Positions 18,770 to 28,100 of a stretch of 64,000 bases of DNA are shown in pieces (within the stretch, counting starts at the first letter, position 1; every line of letters starts with the position of its first letter). Origin of the DNA: CAXBNB01 sp040222275 (GTDB lineage Bacteria; Bacteroidota; Bacteroidia; Cytophagales; Cyclobacteriaceae); assembly GCA_040222275.1 (NCBI GenBank), contig JAVKDJ010000094.1, positions 124,001 to 188,000 on the forward strand, read 5' to 3'. The notes beneath the pieces are model-generated. The model was not told the DNA's origin. It was given only the letters and a program-made list of their open reading frames with translations, and did no database searches. The translations under genes and the position numbers were made by a program.

Positions 18770-19831
18770 TTACATAATCCGAACTGTCTTGTTTTTGATT
18801 TCATAGTTAAACCCATAGGAAAAGCCAACCGCCTTCAATACCGTATCGAGGCTCTTGTTGATGTATTTTCCTTTGTAGTCTTTTCTTTCCAAGAATTCTT
18901 TATCACTCATGGCCGATGGCTCTACCATGAATTTCACGCCGTACCAGCGCTCCAGCACAGTGGTCAGTTCATCGAAATTGACATCTTCGAAGTAGAGTGT
19001 TTTTTCTGTCCAGGCCAATACTTTGTCTGGGTTAAAATTCTGTTTTGAGGTTGAATTTTCAGCTTTATGGTAGGACACCATGTCATTGGGGTTGAGCAAA
19101 ATGTTGGCTTCCGTCGGTTTGTTACTGTTGGCAAGGGCGACTTTGCCCGTCACCAATGCTACGTCTATTTGGGCCTCTTCTTTGTAGGCCCTTATGTTGA
19201 AGGAAGTACCCAAAACGGTGGTCTTGATGTTTTCTGTGGTCACGGTGAAAGGCCTCAGGGAATCCTTTTTGATATCGAAAAAAGCTTCTCCTTCCAATAC
19301 AAGTTTTCTGGTCCCGTTTTCCAAATCTTCATGATATTTGATGGCCGACCCGGCATTCATCATTACCTGCGAGCCATCTGGCAGGTAAACGGTGGATTTT
19401 TGTCCCATAGGAGTGGTCCTGACAAAATGGTTTGCTGTGGCCAATTTGATTTCTTCTACAGGTTTGTCCTGCATTTCGTTCAGCACAAAGAAGGCTCCAA
19501 TAAATAAGGCCACCACCGCTGCTGCCTTCCACAGTACAGCACTATTCGACTTTGCTACGGTTGAGTGATGTGGCATGTCGTGGGGGCTTTCCACGCTGGT
19601 TTGGAGTTTTTGCCAAACGGCAGACACACGCTCTTCCGCCCCAATTTCAGCCTTTTCATGTCCCAATAGTAAAACGATCTTCTTGGCCTCTTCCATAGCC
19701 GCAACCTTGTCGGGATTGTCCCTTCGGAAATCACTCCACTTTTTCAAGGTATGTTCATCTGGTTCGGTCACCAGTTTGCAAAAACTGTCGTCGCAAACCA
19801 ACTCTTCTACTATATTATTTGATGTTGCCAT
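18770..19831 (-). CDS. FecR-family anti-sigma factor (fecR1)
   Basis: Inner-membrane regulator that holds the neighbouring ECF sigma factor until the STN domain of SusC1 signals substrate. A cytoplasmic N-terminal segment is followed by one membrane helix at about residues 97-119 (AVLWKAAAVVALFIGAFFVL). The periplasmic FecR domain contains LPDGSQVMMNAGSAIKY, LEGEAFFDI and TTVLGTSFNIRAY. A C-terminal DUF4974 domain contains LYFEDVNFDELTTVLERWYG. I used ATG 19831; a longer reading to 19933 needs a TTG start. It lies 307 bp after sigma1, a longer gap than in cassettes 2 and 3. Confidence 0.95.
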   Translation of the reverse strand: MATSNNIVEELVCDDSFCKLVTEPDEHTLKKWSDFRRDNPDKVAAMEEAKKIVLLLGHEKAEIGAEERVSAVWQKLQTSVESPHDMPHHSTVAKSNSAVLWKAAAVVALFIGAFFVLNEMQDKPVEEIKLATANHFVRTTPMGQKSTVYLPDGSQVMMNAGSAIKYHEDLENGTRKLVLEGEAFFDIKKDSLRPFTVTTENIKTTVLGTSFNIRAYKEEAQIDVALVTGKVALANSNKPTEANILLNPNDMVSYHKAENSTSKQNFNPDKVLAWTEKTLYFEDVNFDELTTVLERWYGVKFMVEPSAMSDKEFLERKDYKGKYINKSLDTVLKAVGFSYGFNYEIKNKTVRIM

Positions 19832-20138
19832 TGATGTCTTTAGCCTATCAGGGTTGTTTACATAAGTAATGGGATGGTTTTGAAAATAGTACTCACTTTT
19901 CTTCAGTTTTTTTGAAAAAAGTGCCTTAACCAACTGTCCCAGAGTGAGAGCGGGGTAAACGCATTTCCGAATTTCAATGATGAAAAATACAATCAGTCCC
20001 CTCCATTGGAGGGGTAAGGGGTGGGTTCCTCTTTAATACCATTTTTCACCATTGAAATTTTACAGGTATTTGTCTTTCCGGGTAGGACCTTCAAATAATT
20101 CTTTCAATCAAATAATCGTTCAGGTGCAACAGGATAAA
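19832..20138. other. Spacer between sigma1 and fecR1 with G-rich palindrome
   Basis: No gene seen in 307 bp. At 19998-20014 lies CCCCTCCATTGGAGGGG, an inverted repeat followed by TAAGGGGTGGG. It resembles a palindrome I associate with dispersed repeats in Bacteroidota genomes; that resemblance is from memory and unverified. It could partly uncouple fecR1 from sigma1. Confidence 0.45.
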
Positions 20139-20717
20139 TCACCAGGGCATGCCAATATCATGGGCACTGAGGTATTTTCGGATTTTGGTGATGGTGCGGA
20201 AGAGTATGTTTTTGACCGACTGGTGCTCCATTTCCAGTAGTTCAGCGATTTCACTGTTTTTCAGTCCGGCATAAAACTTCAGGTGTATGATCTCCCGCTG
20301 GTTGTCGTTGAGTTGTTTGAGCAGATTTTCTACCAGGGAGTTTCGATCCTTATCCACCTGCTCCTCGATGATTTTATGCTCTACAGGCTGGTCGAATGCT
20401 ATGGGCTCGGCATCACGATCTATGGCCATTCTGTTTTGCCTGCCCAAGGCTTCAGACAGTTTTCTTTTGAGTATTTTGAAAAGGTAAAATTTGATAGAGT
20501 CTGTGGCGCCAAGCCTTTCCCGAGTATTCCAAAGGTCGTAAAAAAGGTCGTGGATGCAGTCTTCTACCAATGGGCCTTCCCGCGATATCTTGCTACCATA
20601 GAGCATCAGCAGTTTGGCATACCGGAAATATATATAGGCCAAAGCAGGCCTGCTGCCAGCCTTAAATTCCTCCCAAATAGAAGCATCGTCCTTGTCTGTA
20701 AAATCGGAAGTAAACAT
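20139..20717 (-). CDS. ECF sigma-70 factor (sigma1)
   Basis: RNA polymerase sigma factor of the FecI-like ECF group, expected to transcribe susC1D1 when released by FecR1. Region 2 covers LAYIYFRYAKLLMLYGSKIS through VEDCIHDLFYDLWNTRE and SIKFYLFKILKRKL. Region 4 is the helix-turn-helix GLKNSEIAELLEMEHQSVKN near residue 160. ATG 20717 is preferred: the -7 box TATATTTG at 20762-20769 lies inside the longer TTG-started reading (to 20774) and leaves a leader of about 35-40 bases. Length 192 aa is normal. Confidence 0.94.
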   Translation of the reverse strand: MFTSDFTDKDDASIWEEFKAGSRPALAYIYFRYAKLLMLYGSKISREGPLVEDCIHDLFYDLWNTRERLGATDSIKFYLFKILKRKLSEALGRQNRMAIDRDAEPIAFDQPVEHKIIEEQVDKDRNSLVENLLKQLNDNQREIIHLKFYAGLKNSEIAELLEMEHQSVKNILFRTITKIRKYLSAHDIGMPW

Positions 20718-20761
20718 GTAAACCTTTATCCCTAGCCCTTGTTGAGTACGCCTGAACCGCA

Positions 20762-20769
20762 CAAATATA
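20762..20769 (-). promoter_or_regulatory. -7 promoter box of sigma1
   Basis: The minus strand reads TATATTTG, which fits the Bacteroidota TAnnTTTG consensus, 45 bp before the ATG at 20717. No clear -33 TTTG was found. It supports the chosen start. Confidence 0.5.
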
Positions 20770-20959
20770 TGCAAACTTGTGATTGGGATGGGTTAACGGG
20801 ATGCTTGTATTGACTTGTTTCCTTTGCAAGGTTTACCACTTCTCTATTCGACCAATAGGTTTAAGTGTCGGCTAATCAAAAAACCGGACGGTTTAAAATA
20901 TGTACCCAGATGTTTCCCGCATATATTAGAGAACCCAAAACTACTTGGAAGACACTCCC

Positions 20960-22141
20960 TTAGTACATCATCCCAAACATCCAGATTGGAATGATGTTTC
21001 CACTGCCAAAGGCTATGTCATCTTTAACCACAAAAGCATTGTCCAACCCTTGAATCTGTGCCCTTTTCTTATCACGGCCTCCTATTTCGAAAGAATATTT
21101 ATTGTTTACCAAAAAATCCGCTTGCTTATTGGTGTTTACAGTAAACCCTGCATTCAACATTTGATTGTAGAAAAATGTCTCCCTTATATTTCCCAGATCA
21201 GGCCGGATTTTAAGGGCGTGCATCAGGTTCGTGTTTTCCAAATAGATTTTATCCGGTTTTTGTAAAATACTTACTCCCGAGTTAGAAGGACGAAGCAAAT
21301 TGAGTATTCTTCCCCGTTCCAACTGAAACAAAATGGTCAATATAATATCCCTATTGATTTGAAGCTTGTTGGACAATGAACTTATATTAGGTTTGAATGG
21401 AGCAGATTCTGCTATTACCCCCAAAACCCTTTTGACCTGTTCAATTTTATTCTGGGATAGGTTTTCAATTTTGCCCAAATCCGACTCAATTACATTATTG
21501 ATCGCATTCATTAATTTTTGCAAAAAATCAGGTTCTTTACCAAATGGAAAATACCCATCTTTCAAGTAGGCGTTAAAATATGACAGTGGGAAAAAGTCTT
21601 TGGGAAGGTTGAGGGCCAGTTGTTCTTGCCTAAAAAGAATGTCTTGTAATGAAAATTCGTTTAGTCCAATCTGATACCTGTATAAAAGATACTCCCTAAA
21701 GGACAAACCATGCATGGCATATTTAATAGCCCTCCTGCTCAAATCCGAGTCGCCCTTATAGATATCAAGTATGGACGAACTGGTGAATACAACCTTTATT
21801 TCAGGATAGTTGTCGTAAATATTTTTCAGTGAGGATGACCAATGGGTATATTTATGTACTTCGTCCAAATACAAATATCTACCTCCGTAATCATAAAATT
21901 CATCCACCAATTCAATCAATGGGTTTTCATAAAAGTACAAATTGTCCAGACTGACATACAGGACTTGTGATAAATCCTTATGGGAGTTTTTGATGTGCTG
22001 CAACAAAAATGTAGTCTTACCAACTCCTCTTGCCCCCGTAATGGCAATCATTTTATTGTCCCAATTGATTGGTAGTTTTCTTTCAAACTTCGATTCAGTG
22101 TTTTTAAGAAGCGTAATGAACGTTTTGCGCAATAACTCCAT
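20960..22141 (-). CDS. AAA ATPase with C-terminal DUF4143
   Basis: Cytoplasmic ATPase of a large, poorly understood prokaryotic family. Walker A is TGARGVGKTTFLLQH near residue 35, and Walker B is RYLYLDEVHKY near 92. FTSSSILDIYKGDSDLSRR provides sensor-like residues, and SLSNKLQINRDIILTILFQL is winged-helix-like. The C-terminal DUF4143 part (KQADFLVNNKYSFEIGG) resembles restriction-endonuclease folds. Length 393 aa is typical. It is not part of a sugar cassette: it stands alone between locus D and sigma1 with its own promoter and is probably accessory. Members are sometimes linked with defence or toxin-antitoxin functions, but no partner is seen. ATG 22141 is confirmed by the upstream promoter. 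Confidence 0.9.
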   Translation of the reverse strand: MELLRKTFITLLKNTESKFERKLPINWDNKMIAITGARGVGKTTFLLQHIKNSHKDLSQVLYVSLDNLYFYENPLIELVDEFYDYGGRYLYLDEVHKYTHWSSSLKNIYDNYPEIKVVFTSSSILDIYKGDSDLSRRAIKYAMHGLSFREYLLYRYQIGLNEFSLQDILFRQEQLALNLPKDFFPLSYFNAYLKDGYFPFGKEPDFLQKLMNAINNVIESDLGKIENLSQNKIEQVKRVLGVIAESAPFKPNISSLSNKLQINRDIILTILFQLERGRILNLLRPSNSGVSILQKPDKIYLENTNLMHALKIRPDLGNIRETFFYNQMLNAGFTVNTNKQADFLVNNKYSFEIGGRDKKRAQIQGLDNAFVVKDDIAFGSGNIIPIWMFGMMY

Positions 22142-22159
22142 TTTGTATTGTATTTAATA

Positions 22160-22167
22160 CAAAATTA
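22160..22167 (-). promoter_or_regulatory. -7 promoter box of DUF4143 ATPase
   Basis: The minus strand reads TAATTTTG, a perfect TAnnTTTG, with TTG 19 bases upstream as a possible -33 element. It ends 18 bp before the ATG, so the leader is very short. A small palindrome (GTATTTAATAC, 22150-22160) overlaps the start-site region and could be an operator. Confidence 0.5.
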
Positions 22168-22266
22168 AAGTATTTTGCACTTATATCAACACAAAAGCAA
22201 ATGAATTTCCTTGGTAACCTAAGGCTATGTGAAAAACCTATCGTTGTAGAAGCGAAAATGCCTACG

Positions 22267-22477
22267 TTGGATTGAACTTGCTTGAATAAGTATAAATCAG
22301 GTTACTCGGAGTAACCTGATTTATGCGTTCCTCCAAAAGCAAGCACTTTGAAACGAGGGGCATCCATTTGAAGAGAGGCCTTTTCTTCTAAAAAACATTA
22401 GGACACCTGAGAAAAAGTGAAAGATTTTCCTCACCTTTTTGTTTTTTTTGAACGCCACGCTACCAGCAGCCTACACT
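22267..22477. repeat. Dispersed 210-bp repeat, copy 1
   Basis: This stretch matches 35791-35997 over almost its whole length, with scattered substitutions and small indels. Both copies hold a perfect 33-bp palindrome (here 22292-22324, 15-bp arms around CGG), then a conserved block from GCGTTCCTCC to CATCCATTTGAAG, and end in GAACGCCACG and a CCTACA stretch. No clear open frame. It could be the remnant or end of an insertion sequence, a non-autonomous element, or a structured terminator region. Confidence 0.8.
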
Positions 22478-22580
22478 GATGGCATTGTTGGCTTTATTGG
22501 TCACTTCGTTTAACTCATAACTTCTTTTACATATTCTGTACGATTTCTGTAAATTTCTTTCACCTTGGCCATTGAGCTTT

Positions 22581-22727
22581 TTACTTTTCCCTCGTGGCAT
22601 TAAATTCAGACCATAGTTTCATTAGAGTATCTGTTATCTGCTTACCGTTTGTCTTTTCTATTTCGAAAATCCAGTCTGCAAATCCCAGGTTGCCCCTCTT
22701 TGTTACAGTCCAAAAAAATGAGTCTAA
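22581..22727 (-). pseudogene. C-terminal remnant of an unidentified gene
   Basis: After the beta-propeller gene stop, a minus-strand frame without a start codon reads about 48 codons, including TVTKRGNLGFADWIFEIEK and LMKLWSEFNATREK, then stops at 22581-22583. Composition looks like real protein, but the frame opens at a stop (22728-22730) and has no ATG, so it is best seen as the 3' end of a deleted gene. I do not recognise the family. It lies next to repeat copy 1, which may mark the deletion or insertion. Confidence 0.35.
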
Positions 22728-24106
22728 TTATTCACGTCTATTTTATCAACTATATCTTTTAAGTCAGCGATGAAAACACATCTCGTATTATCCTCAAAAG
22801 CATTGAATATGATATATCTACCAGACCTGTCCCATGTCGGGTGCAGGTCTACCCTAAACAAGCTGTCATCAGTGATAGGTACATACACACTTGCTAAAAG
22901 CTGTTCTGTTCCCGTTTCCGTATTTATAAGCCTTAATGGTACAAACCCATCTTTATTCGTAATTGGTTCATGCCAATAGGAATCTGTTATAACCAAAGGT
23001 AACCCGCCCGGATGGTACGATGGATGCCCAGAACCAATAGGGTAAACTGTTTTCAATTCTGTGCCATCATACTTCACGGTTATTATTTCCACACCAGGTT
23101 TACCGTCTACGTTTAAATTCATAGAAATATGTTCTCCATCTGCTGTCCATGCCATGTGGTGCCCACCTTTTGCGTATTGTTCAGGGGTAATGGCTGTCCT
23201 AATATCAGACCCATCAGGTAACATAGTGATTACAGCTATTCTTCTTTTAGCTCCAGTCAATGGTTTCATCATTACCAATGTCATAATCCTTGTTTTCTGA
23301 GGGTTCCACATTGCTTTGAAAAGATAATACGAATACTCGTTTGGGTTCGGCACAGCTATACTGGGAATAGATTTTTCATATATATCCCGAATTGTTGCCA
23401 GTTTTCTAACTTTTCCAGTACGTGTATTGGTAGTAAACAAGCTATCGGAATCCACAGGGCCAATATTATAATTCGTGAGGCTATCAGGTATGACCACCCC
23501 ATATCCGGGTTGTGCATGAATAGAATTGATCAGGTTGTAACTCAACAACTCTTCCCCATCAAGAGATGCCATAAAAACAGTTCCATTCAATATTCTTTTT
23601 TTTCCTGAAAAAGGATTTAGCTCTACGGTGAAGGCATTCCAGGTTTTGGTATCTACATCATTGTAAAATAGCTGGTCGTCAGTTGCCCCCCATTGCACAT
23701 TGGCTCCCAATTGCATTTCCCAACCATAGGATTTTGCCAATACTTTTTCATGGTTTGTTTTTAGATCAACAAGTATCACTTCTCCTGCATCACCAGGTTT
23801 TGTATACTGTTCTTCGAAAGGAACTCTAAACAAAGCCAAATAGCGACCTGAAGGGCTCAACGGTGAGGTGTCGTGAAAGCGGTGTATTACACCACCTGAG
23901 CTTACCTTACGAATGGGTACCAGGGGCTTTCCTGGCTTTAAAGTAGATTTGGCGAGCTTGTTGCGAGGCGCAATTATCATTTGGCTGCTCGCTTTTTGAT
24001 AGAAAAAAAGCAAAATAAGAACAATTGATACTGATGAAAGTACTTTGCAAGTACCAATTGAGTTTTGATTCGTTCTTGTATAGTTTTCGGGTGTTTTCAT
24101 TTTCAT
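22724..24106 (-). CDS. Exported TolB-like beta-propeller protein
   Basis: Exported protein with WD40/PD40-type propeller repeats, for example SPLSPSGRYLALFR, ADGEHISMNLNVDGKPGVEI, SGHPSYHPGG and HPTWDRSGRYIIFNAFEDN. The N-terminus has a membrane-targeting stretch (VLSSVSIVLILLFFYQKASS) at about residues 23-42. The fold is shared by TolB, dipeptidyl-peptidase propellers and PL22 oligogalacturonate lyases. The His-rich segments GGHHMAW and SGHPSYH recall metal-site positions of PL22, but I cannot confirm catalytic residues. It follows the flavinylation-motif protein by 60 bp as the last intact gene of locus D. If PL22-like it would be the only polysaccharide-cleaving enzyme there; otherwise it may be a binding protein. 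Confidence 0.7.
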   Translation of the reverse strand: MKMKTPENYTRTNQNSIGTCKVLSSVSIVLILLFFYQKASSQMIIAPRNKLAKSTLKPGKPLVPIRKVSSGGVIHRFHDTSPLSPSGRYLALFRVPFEEQYTKPGDAGEVILVDLKTNHEKVLAKSYGWEMQLGANVQWGATDDQLFYNDVDTKTWNAFTVELNPFSGKKRILNGTVFMASLDGEELLSYNLINSIHAQPGYGVVIPDSLTNYNIGPVDSDSLFTTNTRTGKVRKLATIRDIYEKSIPSIAVPNPNEYSYYLFKAMWNPQKTRIMTLVMMKPLTGAKRRIAVITMLPDGSDIRTAITPEQYAKGGHHMAWTADGEHISMNLNVDGKPGVEIITVKYDGTELKTVYPIGSGHPSYHPGGLPLVITDSYWHEPITNKDGFVPLRLINTETGTEQLLASVYVPITDDSLFRVDLHPTWDRSGRYIIFNAFEDNTRCVFIADLKDIVDKIDVNN

Positions 24107-24166
24107 TCAATTAAATAAACTTGTTGCATTGATTTTATTCTTTGACTTAGATAAGGTTTTAAAAAT

Positions 24167-25126
24167 TCATTTGCCCAACACATGTTGCAACTTATTGAAT
24201 AGCCATTCATTATTCGTATTCAAGTCGCCAAGAAAAACCTGCTGCAATTCTGGCTCCACCACGATTGTGCTATCAAAGGCTGACAAAATCTTTATTTTGT
24301 TAACCATAGAACTATTAGAATAAATCGGAATTAAATCCAACTGTGCATTTCTGTCTAAATTGATTTTAAACAAGCATTGGTAAGATAGTTTTTTCACTAG
24401 AGTGTTTTCTTTAGTTCTCAATCCTTCCAATACCAATGAATCTAATTGAGGGGTATGAGCAATTTTCCCTTGAGAAAGTAGGCTAAGTATAAAATATCGA
24501 TACTTATCATTTTCATTCTCGATAAGAGTTTCATATGCCAGTTTTTCATTTTTCAGTTGCCGTAAAGTCAAATCTATAAGTTGTTCTTTTTCACCGAGGT
24601 GGACTAAATGCCAAATGGTGTAGGTACTAAAAACAGCATTTTCTACGGTCTCTGAAGCAATCTCTGTTTTTGTGGCTCCTGACAGGCCATCTATTTCATC
24701 GCTTTGTGGGTTATCTACCAACCCGTCCAGTTCATACTCCCGGAGCAAAGACCAGTCATTTTTCAAAATTTGAACCAAGCGCTTATAGTCTTCAGAGGTA
24801 AAAACGCTATGGTCCGTTTTGGTAAGGTGTTCCCCATAAATTTCAATCCCAAAAAAGTCACCTGTACAATCCCAATAAATACCAACATCAACGAGCTTGC
24901 ATTCACCCGTCAGGCAGACTGGTGTCTGCACCCTTCGATACCAATAAATCAACCCCGAAGTGTCCTTGTAAACCAACAATCCACACTCCTGCCCTTGATC
25001 GTCATAGATCGAATACCTTTCCGTTTGCAGTGTTAATGTCTGGTTGGATAAATCAGAAGACTGAAAAAAAGGGCTTTCTCCTATAATTAAATGGGTACTT
25101 AGCAACAGCTGGATTAAAAGATTCAT
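24167..25126 (-). CDS. Exported protein with flavinylation-type SGAT motif and HEAT-like C-terminus
   Basis: Not a well-known family. After a signal peptide, residues 30-160 resemble a compact FMN-binding domain, with DEIDGLSGATKTEI at 144-157. The S-G-A-T element (Thr152) matches the site at which ApbE attaches FMN covalently in RnfG/NqrC-type domains. Three Cys-containing segments (QECGLLV, PVCLTGECKL, WDCTGDFFG) may form disulfides. The C-terminal half is helical and looks like degenerate HEAT repeats. The stop of the large flavoprotein gene is 6 bp upstream, so the two are tightly coupled; a role as electron donor or acceptor for that flavoprotein is inferred. No apbE gene is in the window. 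Confidence 0.65.
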   Translation of the reverse strand: MNLLIQLLLSTHLIIGESPFFQSSDLSNQTLTLQTERYSIYDDQGQECGLLVYKDTSGLIYWYRRVQTPVCLTGECKLVDVGIYWDCTGDFFGIEIYGEHLTKTDHSVFTSEDYKRLVQILKNDWSLLREYELDGLVDNPQSDEIDGLSGATKTEIASETVENAVFSTYTIWHLVHLGEKEQLIDLTLRQLKNEKLAYETLIENENDKYRYFILSLLSQGKIAHTPQLDSLVLEGLRTKENTLVKKLSYQCLFKINLDRNAQLDLIPIYSNSSMVNKIKILSAFDSTIVVEPELQQVFLGDLNTNNEWLFNKLQHVLGK

Positions 25127-25132
25127 AGCCCA

Positions 25133-28100
25133 TTAAACTTCCACTTCTTTTTCTAACTTCACCACTGGCCTGGGATAGTTCATTTTGGCAAGATATTTCT
25201 TCCATGCGCTGGTATCGAAGCTGTAATCTTTATTTGTTAAGGCGCTTAGCTCCTGTCGTGCAAAGTTTTTGAAGTTATAATGAATGTCATCCAGATAACT
25301 TAGCAATAATCCATATCCTTCTTTCGCTCCACACCTGGACAATGCCGCACCTATATTGAGTTCCAACCCTCCTCCATAAACACGCCATCTAGTATCGTGG
25401 TATTTGTCGGTAACAAACCCTCCGATGTTTTTGTCCTTGAGAAGATTCCTAAAGCCACTAACAAAAATAGGATCAGGCACTCTCTCGACATAAAAACATA
25501 AACCCATAATCCTATTAAAGTAAGGAATGATTTTCAGGTCAATCCTTCCATTGAAATATTGGTTTTCCCTTTCCACCAAGCCACCTCCTGATTCAGTATT
25601 TTCCAAAATCCGTTTGATCAGAAATTTACATTGGGTGTTCTTAGCCATCGCCAGCAAGCCAATATTCTGATTTATCCTCCAAAACAATCCAATCAACATA
25701 TTTTTCTCCCTACCTCGAATGTCATCGTAAGTATCAACGTATCCGTTAGGATAACCTTCCTCTAATTCCTGTACATACATCTTTTCCAGTTCTCCAATAA
25801 TTAAATCATTGCCTTCCTGTTCACCAAACCACGCCAGGGCCTTAGCTAGTAAAAGCTTATTAGCATCAGGTTTCCGGAAGTAGGCTTTTAATATTGGTAC
25901 AGCCTTACTTCTGGGCAGCTTCACACATTCATAGAGGTATTCCGGCTGCCCCTGTGACAAGAGGTTTACCCTTCTGTTAACTTCGCTATCCTCATTATTC
26001 AGGTTACCGGGTTGTTTGGACATAAACTCTTCTGTCAAATAACCCAAAGTCTGCCATTCCTTTTGAATGCGGGATATATCATAATCTTTTGGTTCAATCT
26101 TGTTCCACACCTGATCTGCAGCCACCTGTCCTGTCAAATAACCCAAAACAGCTAAATCGGCACTCATGCGTGTAAACTGCAAAGCATTGTGTGTCTGACT
26201 AATCCCACGTCCTGAAATTAGCATACCATCCAATCCCTTTGGCACTATAGACCTGTAAGGTATTTCCACCACCACTACATTAGAGTGAGGCAGCAAAAAT
26301 CCACATTTTGAATACTCTGAACTCCCGATGGCGTGTGGGTCAAAATCACTACTTGCAAGGCTCATCATATCCTTAAAATGTGTACCCTCAGACGAATCAA
26401 TCAGATCCGGTGTATATAATCCTTCTATTCGCCTCGACTCACGAACCGTTAGCATTGGATAGAAATCATAAAAATGTGCATAATAATGACTTAAAAACAA
26501 GCCTCTTTGAAGTTCTGATATCTTAGTATTGTCTATTATATCATAGTCCCTACCGGTTGCTGAAGGAAATTCTTTGGCTCCTCCTTTCTGATCCCATTGG
26601 CTATAATCCTGAGTCATGCCTGTACGGGAGTCCCCGTGGTTAAAAGAAGCCCCGGCAAATGCAGCCAAATCGCCATCGCCCGTAGCATCTATGGTAATGT
26701 TTGCTTCAATTAATTCCAGTTTCCCGTTGCGACAAATGAGAATCCCTTCCACTTTTTTCTGGTTTACAAGAGTACCACACATAATGGCTCCCGGAAGAAA
26801 TCGACCGCCATCCTTTAAGACTTCCTGTAGGTGAAAGAACCTACGTCCTACATTGCTATTCATCGAGTGATCATAAGCTACCTGAGTTGCCATTTGATCT
26901 TGTTTTTTAAAAAAAACATTTTCTTTATAGCCATGATAATAGCCCATCACTCCTCCCATTGTCTTGGTGCCTCCCAGGTCATTGAAGTAGTCCACCACAA
27001 TTGTATTGGCGCTTTTTTCTACCGAACCCATAGCAGCCATGGCACCAGATGTCCCTCCTCCAGCAACAACCACCTGGCACTTTTGCCTGTTGTTTGTCCA
27101 TTTTTTCCAACGGAAATCGCATTTCTTTAAAGGGATACTTAACCCCGGCTCATTGGGATCTGAAAACTTCAACTGATCAATAGGGATTTTATTTCCAGCG
27201 ACCAATAGTTCCTTTGGGGTGCTGTTCACTTTAGGAATACCCATATCAGATACAAATTTCCTTGCATCTTTTTCAATTTTGACCAATTTCCCGCAGGTTA
27301 AATTCGAGGGATCATTGGTGAGTAGAAAATACCCTTTTAACAAGTTATCAGGTAGCGATTTATCTTTTAATACAATTGTGCTTTCAAGGGCAAAATTTTC
27401 AACTTTAGCTTTTATCAATGAATGGTCAACTCCAGCGAAATTTTTACTGATTTTAGCTGCAATTATCCTTGACTGATGTTCAATTTCTTCGATATTCTGA
27501 GAATCAACCGGAAAATCATATTCTACAAATACTTGATCAGCTAGGTGTTTGCCCCTATGGATTTGTATTTTTTGGTCACATAAGCCAAACCCTTCCGGGA
27601 CATTTACTTCTTTTTTTTGTGGACTATTGGAACCTAACACCTCCATCACAAATCCAGCCTTTTCAATATAATACGGGGTTCCGGTTAGGTTGCGGCTAAA
27701 TACTACATTGTCTGAGCAATCTACAAAACTATTACAGTTAACGGTATATAGTCCATGTTTACATGCCAGTAACACCCCATTAACACTTTCGCCATCAGAT
27801 AGAATTCCGCACACATCAGTCATCAGCAAAACATGTACTTGCTCTTGTAGTAGATTTCGGAGCATTCCTTTCTTGATACTTCCAGCAAAGAGCGATAGTT
27901 CATCGCCAAATTGACTACCATTTATGCCACTTCCCCCAGTATTAATTATTTCATCCTTCTCTCCTTCCGGGAACAACAGGCGTTTCAAATGGCTATCCAT
28001 CAGGTCAAAACCTTCAGTTCCGATCCACAATTTTTGTTTTGCAGTAATCTCATACCCGGGAGTTGTTCTTTTTTCGACTAAGAGAACACTCCTTCCTTGC

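Larger units (their letters stand above)
22142..22580. other. Non-coding region between locus D and ATPase gene
   Basis: It holds the ATPase promoter, copy 1 of the 210-bp repeat (22267-22477) and about 100 bp with no recognised content next to the gene remnant at 22581-22727. Confidence 0.5.

Noticed and set aside
19832..19933. N-terminal extension of fecR1 from a TTG start
   Set aside because: Not typical of the family; ATG 19831 gives the usual FecR start.
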